Below are positions 24,844 through 36,800 of a DNA stretch of 64,000 nucleotides, piece after piece. The stretch's first letter is position 1. Each line of letters starts with the position of its first letter. Both the position numbers and the translations under genes were made by a program. The stretch comes from Daphnia pulex (taxonomy: Eukaryota > Arthropoda > Branchiopoda > Diplostraca > Daphniidae). The notes beneath the pieces were generated by a model that made no database searches, had not been told where the DNA came from, and saw only the letters and a program-made list of their open reading frames with translations. The stretch is from the NCBI RefSeq assembly GCF_021134715.1, contig NC_060024.1:13752974-13816973 (forward strand), written 5' to 3'.

Positions 24844-25635
24844 CTATGCGTCCAAGAGAAAAAACCCATAAAAGGAAAGGAGACTAGATTGGACATACCG
24901 AGATCCTTTAAAATTGGAATAGCGACCGCCTGAAGATGAAGGGGGGTGGCTGAAATCGCGATTCGATTGGCGTTGATCATGACCACCTTTAGATCCGGGC
25001 GCGCGAGGGGCTCCCGCGTTTTCGAGAGCGTTCAGAGTTTTCACTTGCTCGACCAGGGCCTGGGTGAACTTCGGACCGAAGAGGTGTTCTCCACCCGTTG
25101 GCAGGACAGCTTTGTCGTCTAGCAGTCCAATATTCTGCGGGTAGATTTGGGCCAGAATGTTGCGGCGTCGCGCGTTCGTGATGTCGTGGTACACCACCGC
25201 CCAGAGCTTCAGAGCTGTTTTGACCGCCTTGGCGTCGGCTCGGGATTTCTTCTTTTTCTTGAGCCGACTTGCTAGAAACATGATGGGCTTGACTAAGTCA
25301 AGGATCTTGAAGGTTTGGTTCCTGTAGATTTTCTCGATTGGGTCGATGTTGACCTTGGCTGCCGAAGATGACTTAACTGCCTTCAGCCGGATGTAGAATG
25401 CATCATCTAGATTGGGGTTGATCAGCAGGTCGGCGTTCTTCTTTAGTTTGGGTCTAAAGGCCTCTCTAGCACTTTTCGCTCGAGTGTCATCTAAACCCGA
25501 TACGACCCAGTCGGCCAAACTAGCTGACTTTTCACTTGAGAGACGAAATTTCTTTACGCCTCCTCTTCTTGATGAGTCGGAGCCTGAACTACTAGAATTT
25601 GAGCTAGAATCGCTTGACTGTTCGGGATCCGACAT
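24844..25635 (-). CDS. DIRS-like gag (ORF1) protein of the retroelement
   Basis: An open frame of 263 residues starts with a serine-rich, acidic N-terminus. A helical core follows with KILDLVKPIMFLASRL, ALKLWAVVYHDITNARRRN and HLFGPKFTQALVEQV, a pattern I associate with ORF1/gag of DIRS/PAT-type elements. The end is Gly/Arg/Ser-rich (SSSGGRYSNFKGSRY), plausible for nucleic-acid binding. It begins about 170 bp inside the right inverted terminal repeat, as expected for ORF1. It is the only intact frame of the element. The family assignment is by pattern memory and needs a profile search. Confidence 0.55.
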   Translation of the reverse strand: MSDPEQSSDSSSNSSSSGSDSSRRGGVKKFRLSSEKSASLADWVVSGLDDTRAKSAREAFRPKLKKNADLLINPNLDDAFYIRLKAVKSSSAAKVNIDPIEKIYRNQTFKILDLVKPIMFLASRLKKKKKSRADAKAVKTALKLWAVVYHDITNARRRNILAQIYPQNIGLLDDKAVLPTGGEHLFGPKFTQALVEQVKTLNALENAGAPRAPGSKGGHDQRQSNRDFSHPPSSSGGRYSNFKGSRYVQSSLLSFYGFFLLDA

Positions 25636-25669
25636 GATGTTTGCACAACGAGAGCGAAAAGAGATCTGA

Positions 25670-25789
25670 TGTGTCTAAGGGAAAGGTCCGCCCACCTGAG
25701 CGCCATCTCTCACCTATCCCCCGTTTTTGTTGTTCTTTTGTTTGCTGAGAAGCAGCTGAAATATAGAGGTCGCACACAGTCAATGTCGA
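25670..25789 (-). repeat. Subterminal repeat of the DIRS-like element, inverted copy of 23117-23243
   Basis: The reverse complement of this stretch matches 23117-23243 nearly base for base, including CAGCTGCTTCTCAGCAAACA and GGCGCTCAGGTGGGCGGACC. The near-identity suggests recent activity or gene conversion. Confidence 0.75.
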
Positions 25790-25806
25790 ACGAATTTACC
25801 GACAAT

Positions 25807-27591
25807 AGATAGAAAATAGAACGAGGAAAAATAATCAGGAAACAAAATACAAAAATTCAAAATTTAATCAGTTTCGTAAAAGGGCAACATCGCTTAATCA
25901 TTTCTAGCGGAGGTTCGTCTGCACTCTGCAGTGTCAACATTGTATTGTTAGTCATTCTGCTATGCAGAGTGTGGCCGACGCCGACTGATTGCTGGTTTTA
26001 TCTTTACGCCAGACGTAAGTCATCACCATTTATAGTGTTTTATAAAAGACTTGGAAAATGAATTGTTTGACAGCAGTCAGCATTTTCCAAAAAAGTGCAT
26101 TGACGTATAGTTGTTTCTCGATTGCCTAATGCCTGCCCCGTCCCCTTACACTTGGTTGTAACAACCCAGGTAATCCGAGGAAACGTTAGAAAACAGCTCA
26201 GGATTTCCAGATCTCATCGGTGCAAGAAGTTAGTCGTAGATTGTTTCTCTTTCAGTGAATCTCTTTCAGCGAATTTTTCAATCTCTGATGCTGATGATGC
26301 TAAAAGTGGTGGTGCTACAAGGAAATGTTCTTGTATGATTCTTACCCAATGCGACAACATCATTTAGCTGAAATATGACAAGTCTAGACCTTTCAAATAC
26401 AGTGGTGTGACTTTGAAAATTGTCTGTGCCTATGGAATAATCTGGCAATGAAGACCAATCATCTCTTGAAGTGAAGTTGAACACTATCTGAACTGCTTAA
26501 ACTAGCCATGATGATTGGCCGAAATAGCAATCTCCACTCCAATTGTGAATCCTCGTAGACCACAGTTTCACATTGGAAAACAAAATATCACTGTTAAAGG
26601 AAAATGTAAAAGTTAGTTCGGATCGTCGAGGCGACAGCAGCCCAGTTTTTGCCTACACGTTCCGGATTCGAAGGTGAAAATTGAGATTGATGAGATCATG
26701 ATCATCCTACTAATTTTGCAGAAAATATATTTAAAACAAATCAATCTTCTATTATTATTGGGTAAGAGTTGTGTATTTCCAGAGTGCAAAGTGAGCATAA
26801 TTTACTGTCAAGTTTTCTCCCCTTTTCAGCAAGCTGTTGGTGGCCAACCAGAAGAAAAGCTTGAAGGTATGCTGACTGCAATTTCATGTTGGAGAGAAGG
26901 AATACTACCACTATAACTTCAACAGCACATCACCGGTATGCACTTGATTTAGCTGACAATTTCCTTTGCTTTCATTTTGGAAGTCCAATTGTGTGGTGTT
27001 GAGCTTTTACGTTGGGTAAACTCCACTTTTCGTCGCAGTTCATTAATGTTACACATTTTTTTACAGAGCACTAAAGATCCCCACGAACATCCTTGAGCCA
27101 ATGCTGGATTTGTCAATGACATAAGAGGGACTTCCACCAACGTTCTTCTCCATCCTTATCTTCAAGACGTACGCTCATCCAGCTTCACTACTTCAGTGCT
27201 TCTTATGCTGCTACTATGCTAGCCTGCTACACAACTTTTCTTGCTTCACTGGCGAGTTGGATCACTTCAGTTGCTGTGACACAGCTACACTCACTCACCA
27301 CGGGATTATGGCCAGGTACCGGACAATTGACTTATTTTCGTAGATTATCTACTAGTAATCTATTTGCGTTAAACTCTGTCTGTGTCATAATTCCAAAATC
27401 AGGCCCTTCTTGCGCGGAAAAGTGTTACTTAGACTTAGAAGTGTTTCTTTTTTTCTAACGCTAGATGGCTTTTCAATTATTTTCAGCTGTCAAAACAGTC
27501 AGTTTCAGTTACTTTGCAATTCTCTTTTAACATTTATCGGCAGCTATTGTGTGGAAATTTTTTAGTGAAAACTGATGATAACTATCCCGAC
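25807..27591. other. Gene-poor region with scattered exon-like fragments
   Basis: No complete gene is seen. Some stretches have splice-site-like borders, for example CTTTTCAG|CAAGCTGTT ... GAAG|GTATGC around 26825-26866, but they do not join into a coding frame. It could be a decayed gene or a noncoding transcript. Confidence 0.4.
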
Positions 27592-27978
27592 AACAAAGCT
27601 CACTTGTTAAATTTTCGATATTTGCATTTTTTTTCTACTTCCGGTTTGCTCATTTCAGTCAGTAGTTCAGTAAATATTCATTCGAGGAGCAAAAGAACCA
27701 CATATTCGTGATCCTCGTCGAATTTGTGGTAAAGTTCATGTTATCTTTTTTACGTATTCGTACTTCCGGTTTCGAAAATTTTCCTGAACTATAGTTCAGG
27801 AAAATTCTCGATTTTGGCCAAATTTTGGATTTCGTTTAAATCACACCTAAACGACCCCATTTTTCATGGAGATCACGAATATGTGGTTTAATTTGACGAC
27901 AGCTCAATGGTTGAGGCGCTGTGGCTACTTCCGGTTTACTTCCGGAAAATTTTAAAAAACTAGCAAGTGAGCTTTGTT
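27592..27978. mobile_element. Foldback/MITE-like element with nested palindromes
   Basis: Terminal inverted repeats AACAAAGCTCACTTG (27592-27606) and its complement (27964-27978) enclose an 18-bp perfect inverted pair (27696-27713 with 27871-27888). At the centre is a 30-bp perfect palindrome (27777-27806, core CTGAACTATAGTTCAG). No open frame is present. A target-site duplication is not clear. Confidence 0.5.
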
Positions 27979-28227
27979 CTGCTTACAGCTCGCAATATTG
28001 CAAGCTTGATTTTAAGTTAAAAAAATTGCATCTTTAAATCTTTGAGCAAAAAATCCGATTGTTTTTTCTATCTGTAACTTTTATGGCATGTCACTAAATA
28101 AGAATTGTTTTCTCTTTATTCATGCAAAGCAGAGGAAACATCGAGAAGATGGACACCAAAACGTCGCCGGTATCTCTAAAATGTCAGCGTGGATCATAAT
28201 TTTTTGTTGGTAATATGTTTGTGTTAG

Positions 28228-28438
28228 TTAACCCGTTGGCTGCCACGCCTTTGTTCTCCCCTAGCTCCTTAGCACGGGCCTCCTAGAGGCCTCCTAAAGG
28301 CGTGCATTCCATCCTCCCCTGTCAGCCCGGACTTGTCAGCAATGGCAAGTCCCATATTGGCCATGGATCCTTCAGACATGGCGCGTAGAGAGTAGAGAAC
28401 AACCTACGGGTTGTATGGCGTGGCAGCCAACGGGTTAA
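28228..28438. mobile_element. piggyBac-type MITE with TTAA target duplication
   Basis: The element is flanked by TTAA on both sides (28228-28231 and 28435-28438). The terminal inverted repeats are CCCGTTGGCTGCCACGCC and its exact complement. It has no coding capacity. TTAA duplication and CCC-starting ends are diagnostic of piggyBac-family non-autonomous elements. Confidence 0.8.
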
Positions 28439-30820
28439 CTTAAGTGTACGTATATGTGTATATGTGAGATTCTAAAAAGTGGAGGAATTGTGGGTGGAGG
28501 TGGGTGAAATAAAACACAATTCAATATTACAACTTTACTTTCTTCATTTTATTATAAAACTCGGCTAGATTAACATAAATCGCTTAGTTATAGAAGATAT
28601 TTTATTTTAAGTATACTGCTCCCGTCATTTGTCTTCCCCCCCCCCCGAATATTTATATCTCCCAGAAATAATGACATTGAAAAAATGGACAAAGAAAAAA
28701 AAAAAAAACTCGCGTAAAATCTTGAGAAATCATGGATCAAAAGCCTTTCTAAGGACATCAAATGTTTACCCAATTTTTCAATTTCTATGATATTTCCTGT
28801 AGTAAACAGCACATGTCCAAAAGAGCACACGAGTACACAACACGCGAGTTTCCAAAATAAATTCCAAATCCCTCAACTACTATCTAAAATGTCGATCACG
28901 CATTTTGGCCAATGGCGCTTAGGCGTTTGTTGAGATAATACTAGTTAATTAATTTCTTTGGATTAATATAATAAGTTTGTTTTGATCTCAGACTTCAAAA
29001 TATTCCATTACTAGTCGTGTCGTGTGAAACCGTCCACTTCTAATGTCGGATTTTAAAAGTTGATGTGGATTTTCTTTACTTGGTATCAGAACTTATTACT
29101 TTCCAAAGCGTCACCAGAACATACGACTAAAACTTTAAACTTTTCCGACATTAGAAAGCGACACTTAAATATTAATCCAAAGAAAAGAAAACAACAAATA
29201 GAATGACTTTTTTAAAAACTGTTAACACTAAACAAACGCCAAATGGCATAAGATATGGGGCAAACAACCGATACATTTTCCCTGAACTGTCATGTTATGC
29301 AACACCTGCCCCTCCCCCCACCCCCCAAATCAACAGGTTGGTGCAGATAATGGCCATAATGCTCGTTGTGTCCACACCAAAAGAAATGAACTGCATCATT
29401 GACTATCAATCATAGTAGTTTTCCTGTGCCCTCACTACTTCATACTGTTATACAGTTGACCAACATAAAAAATATTCCCTAAACTTAAGATAAACCCTAG
29501 ACTGCAAACAGACATTGAAGCAATTCCCGTTTTCTGTAGTGGCTGGTAATTTCACCATTCCTCCCTCATGGTTTCACCCCTGGTTCTCCAAAAATCCAAC
29601 TACACACCAGCCTTTTGACCACGAAGCCTAAATAGAAAAAACAAAAACTGTTAATAGCTTTGTATTAATAAATTATATTACTGACACGATTTTTACTCGT
29701 TTCTGAGATTTACATTTAGAGGAAAATGGGTGTCACTTTATTACTTAAATAGCTTATCTTTACATAAATTTGTCTGAAAGCAAATAAGTTTTACAATTTC
29801 AAGCAAAAAGTTCGAGAATATGCTAAATAAATTCTTTGGCCATGCCGCCATGGATGGACAATGGACACCATGATTTACAATATTACACCAATATTTAAAT
29901 TTACAGATAAAAGTTTGTTTAAAATCTATCAACCCAGCATCAACTAATATGTTAAATTTTAAAATGTAGTAAGAAACAAAGAAAGATACTTAAAATTGAC
30001 ATTCAGACGAGACGAACGACTAAATCGACCACCACCAGACCACCATTGAAAACCACGCGGAATGAAACAGACGACAGCTGAAACGCGACTCCTTTCGATC
30101 AGTACGGAATTCTTACACTAGGTGCCTCTGTTAAAGAAAAAAGATGCGGCTTTTTCAAATTTCTTCAGAATGCTTTCAGTTTTCAGCTTTCAGTTAAGGT
30201 GGCGAGAGAATTCAGGAGTGCTCAGGTCGACACCGACGGGTTTGGAATTCAATGGAAAATTAAAATGGAAGTACTCACCGTTTTTGCCGGCCCCTGAAGA
30301 AGAAGAAAGAAGAAGAAGCTGCGGGTCAATTTCAAGCCACGGGAGATCATCTTGACCAATGCCTTTTCTTCCTTTATTAGTCAAACAATTTCTTCCATGG
30401 CCATGTGACAATCAAAGTGTATCCTTGAGAGTGCAACAGGATTTCCATCTTCACAAGAGCCTGTAGGCGAGGAACATCCGCCATGGTTTTTTCTCTTTTG
30501 CAAAAGATCCTTCTGGGTATTCAGCTTGAAGTCCTTGGGATCTACCTGGTGGACTTGCTAAATTTGATGGATGGACCCACCGATTGCAACACGAAACAGC
30601 TCAAAATATCGCCTGCTGTTAAATAAAACCTTTGAAAGAAAAACAATTTAATAAAAATGCCAGGATCAAGTGAAATGTAAAGCTAAGAAATTAATTATAA
30701 GACCATATGAAATGCAGACCAAATGAATTATTATATTGTCATCGATACAATGGCATCATGTGTAAGTATTGATTAAGTATTTCATTAAAAGTCCAACGCG
30801 GAAAGGAAAATTAAAACAAA
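28439..30820. other. Gene-poor, AT-rich region downstream of the SecA-like gene
   Basis: No clear gene is seen. On the minus strand around 30270-30485 there are a 36-codon ATG frame and a possible 15-nt exon; neither is connected to anything recognised. Homopolymer runs occur near 28638 (C) and 28700 (A). Confidence 0.45.
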
Positions 30821-33800
30821 TTAGCGAGCATCAAGAGTGAGATGTTCTTTGATGGTGCCAATAATAAGGCGCTGCACGACGGAAGAGACGCCATTTGATG
30901 GACTTATTTTGCTCTTTTTATCCGGGCGAAAGACCGCAGTGCTACTCTCGTCCTTTGCTCTGTTGCCGAGTCCCGGAAAGGCGTCGCCCACCATTTCTTC
31001 GTACCAATAACGAGCCGTTTTGCTGTTGATGGCATGGGTTTTAACTTGAGCCAACAGCTCTTCGGTCGAACTACCCAGGGCTTTGGCTACGGCATCATAA
31101 AGGCATCCACCGAGTGAGGTAGGTTTGGCGTCGTCTGTCGTTGGTAGGTCAATTGGCTGGTCATCAAGTCCCTCTACGGTGACACGTTTGGTACCGTCTT
31201 CTTCGTTTTCAGTGTAAATCACTTTAATACTTCCCTTCGACTTGCCTTCTGGAACAAAAGATCCACTTCCATCTTTGACAAGCTCGCCCACCTTGTAAAC
31301 AATTTCAAGCGAATAATTCACGGAATTGGCAATCATTTGCATCTGGAGGAGGCCGACTGGTTCACCACCGCCTATGCTGTCGACGACTTGCTCGAATGTT
31401 TTCGGCTCAACGACGGCTTTGCCTTGACGATCCTTTTGAATTTCGCATCCGTCATCACCGAGCAAATCTTTGAGTTTCTCGGCCTCTTCTTCCCCAGCAT
31501 CGATGGCCGTTGGTGAATCCTCTGCGTTTCCTTGATCAGCAGAATCGCCCGTTTCTGCTGCGGCGTCATCTGATGAGCCTTGCCACACAAAACCGGCGAC
31601 CTGTAAAGTTTTCTTGCTGTAGTGGTCGACCATATTTTCGATTTTGCCTTGAAGCCATGGTGTAAACCAGGCTTTTTTTAAGCTTTCAACCAAGGACTGG
31701 AAAATGTGATCTTCGATTTGGTTCTTCACGTTCTTTTTAAACTCAGTAAAGTTCTTCTCTGTTGCTTGTTCGCTGGATGTAGTGTCCACTTCAATTTCAG
31801 TCCCACTTTCTAGCTTTTTGATGATCGTCGTGTCCAGTGTTTGGTTGATGCTTTCAACATATTCCGGAGCTTGGCAGGCGAGCCGAACAACTTCTGCGCT
31901 TTTTTCCAGATATTTGAGGACGTTTTTGGCTTTTTCGACGAATCCGTCAAATTTGAAAGATGTTTGCAGAGCGTTGGAGACATCCCCTAGTGTCTTGGCG
32001 AAAGCACCGACCATGGAATTGGCTAATGAGTAAGCTTGGTCGACAGCACGCCGGATCCAGAGTTTGGTCAATTCGGAAGTGCCTACTTTTTTCAGGGTGG
32101 CTCTAATCGATGTCATAATCTGGGCCAATTGAAGTCCCTTCTTCTTCATCAATTTCCGTATTTGTTCCAGCTTCTTCAGTAATGTGTCGAACATTGGCGA
32201 CAAAATCTTGCTAATGAGGCCCTTGAGGAGGGAAGTCATTTTGTCCATGATGTACGTTTTGAGCCAAGGGAGGAATTTGTCGACACCAAAACTGGTCAAA
32301 GCCGAAAGGACGGATTTGCCATATTTTGCCAGTGCCACTTTGGCTATAGCGAAGCAGGAGGATAATCCTGTTTTGCCCTGGAAACCGGACAAGACCGTCT
32401 TCAACACCGCGGCTCCTTTAGTCAAGTAGGAAGATAATCCACCCGTGGCGATAGTCAAACCAACGCTCAACAACATGTGATTGCTGAAAACATTCGACAC
32501 ACTCATGCCAGATAGGCTATTCTGAATGGCGAACATCATTTCTCCGAAACTTCCGGGTATTTTCAATTCGTTCAAGTTAATCAGTCCATCGGACATGACC
32601 TGAACGACCAAGCCAGTCGAGATTTTCGCAAAGGCGAACGAGGCCACGAAGAAAGCTCGCCAGCTAAAGTAATCCCGCCATAATTTATCTTCTTTTAAGA
32701 TGATGACTTGATCGAACGACTTGTCCTGCAAACTCTGGATCTCTTCGGCTGGAAAACGTTTCGTATTCGGATCGGACATGAAGTTCTTGGACATTGGCTG
32801 GAAAGAGGCCGTCACCCTCGGAATGGTGTGGAGCTGCCCGATGCTCTTTTTCAATGTCTCAAATACTTCATCGCGGTAGGCTTCGAGATGTTTCTTCATC
32901 TTTCGTTTGGCTATCCACTTTAGTATTTTTCCAGGATTTAACGTAATCTGAGTAGACTCGCCAGTTATTTCAATCTTATCATGTTCCAAGTATTCCTGGA
33001 TGTCGGTGCGGGACAATTCTGTAGCGCGTTCTGGAGCAGTGCGGTACTTTCGGCAAATGACGTCAATGCTGCTAGCGGTCAAAGAGGTTTTGACGGCTGT
33101 TTCTATTTCACTGATCCGCTTTTGACTCTCTTCCGATTCCAGTCCACGAGAGAAGATGATTTTACTCTCTTTGATGACGCCCTGCTCGACCAGATAGTTC
33201 CACAACTGGTCGACTGCTTCCTGGCTGTCCTTGGGGCACGGCAGATCTTCTCTGCTCACTGCTGTACCTATTTGGGCTGCTGTCGTTTCTCTATGGTCAA
33301 GAGACCAGTCGGATAACAGACGGTGATGTTTTCTCAGACTTTCTGGTAGATTATACTTGAACTCGAATGTCTTGGATACTTTCCCATGACGTTCATCCAC
33401 GTTCAACAGGACCTTTTTGGTTTTCAAGAATTCTTCCAGTATAGACGAGTGCTCAGGATCGAGTCCCAATTTCTTCTCTGCCGTGGCATAATCTTCATCT
33501 TTGTGATTTTCAAGCCAATTTACGAGGAGGCTTTTGTAATGAATCAATTCTTTGGGCAAATCGTTCAAAAACGTCTTGATTGATTCCATCTTTTGGTCCG
33601 CCCAGCAGATTCTTTGTTGGCGGATAATTTCCTCTTGGCTGACGAAACCTTCTTCAATCAGCACTTGCCACAGTTGATCTTGGGTCACGATGACGCTTTC
33701 CAGTTCGTTTTTCACCATTTTCATTGAGGATTCTTTCATTTTTTGCTTGATGAGCTGAATGGTTTGTATCAGACAGTGGTCCAGACGCGACGGCCATGCG

Positions 33801-36800
33801 ACCGTCTTTTGAACCTGGTGGCTTGTCAAACATACAAGCTCATTGCCATCTTTGCTCGTGAAAGAAATGTTCTTGGACAAGCGATACGGTTTGCATAAAC
33901 CTGCACCTGCCTCGATGACATTTAACAATTCACCGATTTCCTCTCGTGCATCTTTCGAGAACTGGGCTTCCAACATCCGACGAACTGGACGGCCGAGAAT
34001 GTCTTCTACTGCTGACAAGTGAATCTGTAAAAGACTCAATTGGTTGATGATTTGTTCTTCGAAACGATTCTGGCTTGGGACAGTCCCGCCGGCTCGCTGA
34101 TTACATTTGGATGTGAGTTTGACAAGTTCGCTCGTGGAAGTGAGCAACTCCATTTTGACTTTGATCAAATTCTTGGCCCGTTTCAGTAAAAATTTGGCTT
34201 CTTTTTTCTTATCGAATTCAATGGCTTTCTGCAATATCAGTTTAGCTTTGCGGATCAGGGCGGCTTCACAGGCGTTGGGCTCGTCTTCAATAACTTTGCT
34301 GTAGCAGTGGCTACTTTTTTCCAAATCGGATTCTTGATTAGTTTCGTAGAAATCTCCCAGTTTCATTAGCTCCGACGGCGTCAAGGCGAATGCCAGAGGA
34401 GTAGGCTGATGGCAAAGTTTTAGACATTCATCCTTGAAATTCTGGAAATTCTTGTTGATCTCGTCAGTCTTTTTGAGATGGACGTTGTTGATGTGCTCGG
34501 CGTTCTCGTCGAGCCACAAAGCCCAGCGATTTGTCAAAAATTCCATTTGCAATTTACAATCGGGGCGCTTTTCCAATTTCTTTTTGATTTCGTTGTAAAT
34601 TTCCTGATGAAATCGTTCAAAGAGCTTCCCTTCCAGGTTGATCTTTTGAAGTCCACGGTTGCGAATCGTTGCCAATCGGCGACATTCTTTATCGTCTCTG
34701 TACACTTTGAGACGAAGGAGCTCAGAGATTGGTTCTTTTTTGCTATTGACGCTGGGATGGCAAACGACAAACTGAAAGCTGCCCGGTTGCCCGGCTCTTG
34801 CTGCACGTCCTTCGATTTGGGCCTCGACTCGAGCGTTTGACGGAACGTAGCCAATGACAACGTGCAGGCCACCGTTTTCGGCCAGTTCGTCATTGATCTT
34901 CAAGTCTGTTCCCCGTCCGGCCAAGTTGGTAGCCACAATGACGTCACCAGGATCCAAAGCGGAATCGTGCTGTTTTTTTAGAAACTCTTTGTCGAAGGAA
35001 CTTACGTACTTGACAATCTGGGATGGATTTTTCTTGTCATGACTTTGCTTGAGCAATAGCTCGGTGTGTATTTCTTCGGCTGACGCAATATTCTCGCAGA
35101 CAATCAGAACAGCTCGTCCCTGATCCAGTTGGGCCTTGGTCGCAGTGCTGATGTTTTCCAGCCATTTCTCTTTGGACGAAGCCAATAGGGGATCTTCCTC
35201 GATGCAGAAGCGTCGCTTGTGTCGTGGCATCTTGAAGAAGTCGACATTAAACACGTCGTGGAGCAATTGGCATTCGGCGGTCGAGCCCAGCGTGCCCGTC
35301 ATGCCGTACAGAGCCGTACGGCGCCCGTCATCTTTGCACTCCTCGAAGAAGCCAATGTTGGACATGAAAACAGCTTTGAGTGAGACAGGACTCAGTTTGA
35401 GGGTGTGTTTCAGCTGTAAGAACTGGTGCAGCCCTTGTGACCAGTGCATTTGCACTTGTTCCACGCCCGTCTCTTTGTCCATGATGACAATCTGCTGTCC
35501 GTGGCCGTCGCCCACGTCGTCCACTTTGTAAGAATCTTTGGTGGTCACCAGGTTTTTGGCACGGAAAGCGTTGCGCGTCCATGCCAAAAGATGACGATGG
35601 ACGTAGGTGTCCAGACATTTCGGGATCACGATGTCGCCTTCTTCTAGTCGCAATTTGATGAAACGGTAGACTGTGGCTTGGGCACTCTCGTCGCTCATGG
35701 CCACGTCAGGCGCGTGAACGGCATTCCAAATTTCCACAAACACCTGGGTCAGATCGTCCATCTCTGGTATCTTGTGTGACAAGTAGAGGATGTTTTCGCC
35801 CTTGTCTAGCAGCATACTGTCAACCTGGAAAATATTTAAAAAACAAAAGGACTTTTGAGTAAACTTGACATTCATTGAAATGAATAAAAGGGAAAAATAA
35901 ATACCTCGTCGACGACGACGGCACTAGCTATTCGACCGTTGGTGATTTTGCGTTCGGAGAAGAAATTACTCAACAAAATGTCACGCTGGAAACTGGACAA
36001 ATCGCCGTAAATGACGTCGCTGTTGTAACGCAGACGGCGTTTGTTTTCATCTTCGGAGCATTCAGTATCACAATTATTGGTAACTGAAATGCCAAACAGG
36101 TCAAAGAACCATTTCATTTCTGTCACATTGGCCTCGGCTAAAACCGACGAGCTGGTGATGATGTCGACGAACCGCCGACCGTTGGACCAGTTGTCCAGCA
36201 CGTGACACACAACCAGCAAGGCAGTGATGAGTGTTTTACCCTCGCCCGTCGAGATCTGGGCCATTCTACGTTGGAATTGAGGCCCGTCATCAGCAGTAGT
36301 CGAAGAGATGAAGATCAAAACGGCTAAAAGTTGAGCGTCACGCAAACCATATTTTTCCTTCAACTGGACAGCCCGGAAAGCGACGGACAAGAAATCGACG
36401 GGATCCAGGCGTTTGGATTTTGAATCTTTCTTTTGATTTTCAATCCATTCTTTGATTTTCTTGTCATCCCACGACTTTCTTTCCTCCAACGCTAACCGTC
36501 GAATTTCCATCATCTGATCAATGAGCTTTTGTTGGAGGCTGCCGACAATGGCACAACTGCCTTCATCGTTCTTCATCACGTCAGTGAGTTGCTCAGGATC
36601 CAAATCGGCCTTGGAATCAGTTTTCTTTTCGTTTTCAATCAGTTCTCGATTTTGAATAAATTTCCAGAGGTGGTCGTCAAAAACATTTTCCTCGTTGGCC
36701 AAGGTGAAGAACTTGTCGACAATCCAAGGGTATTTGGACAAGTTTCTGAGCATGTCTTGCAAGATCTTTTCGGGACTCGGTCCACTGCTGCTGCTTCCGA

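Larger units (their letters stand above)
23600..25806 (-). mobile_element. DIRS-like tyrosine-recombinase retroelement, internally decayed
   Basis: It is bounded by 32-bp inverted terminal repeats beginning TTGTCGGTAAATTCGTTCGA at 23600-23631 and inverted at 25775-25806. On the minus strand the order is a gag-like frame (25635 to 24844), then a fragment resembling the reverse-transcriptase palm (24551 to about 24231), then a fragment resembling a tyrosine-recombinase N-terminus (24053 to 23862). No target-site duplication is evident, as expected for DIRS elements. The total of 2.2 kb is far shorter than a complete DIRS element, so large parts of the RT, RNase H and recombinase are gone. Confidence 0.65.

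Noticed and set aside
25925-25985. Possible pre-miRNA hairpin (CACTCTGCA with TGCAGAGTG)
   Set aside because: Only about nine continuous base pairs with a long loop; not a convincing precursor.
26122-26916. Several short open frames in the 26 kb region as possible genes
   Set aside because: They do not connect through consistent splice phases and show no family similarity.
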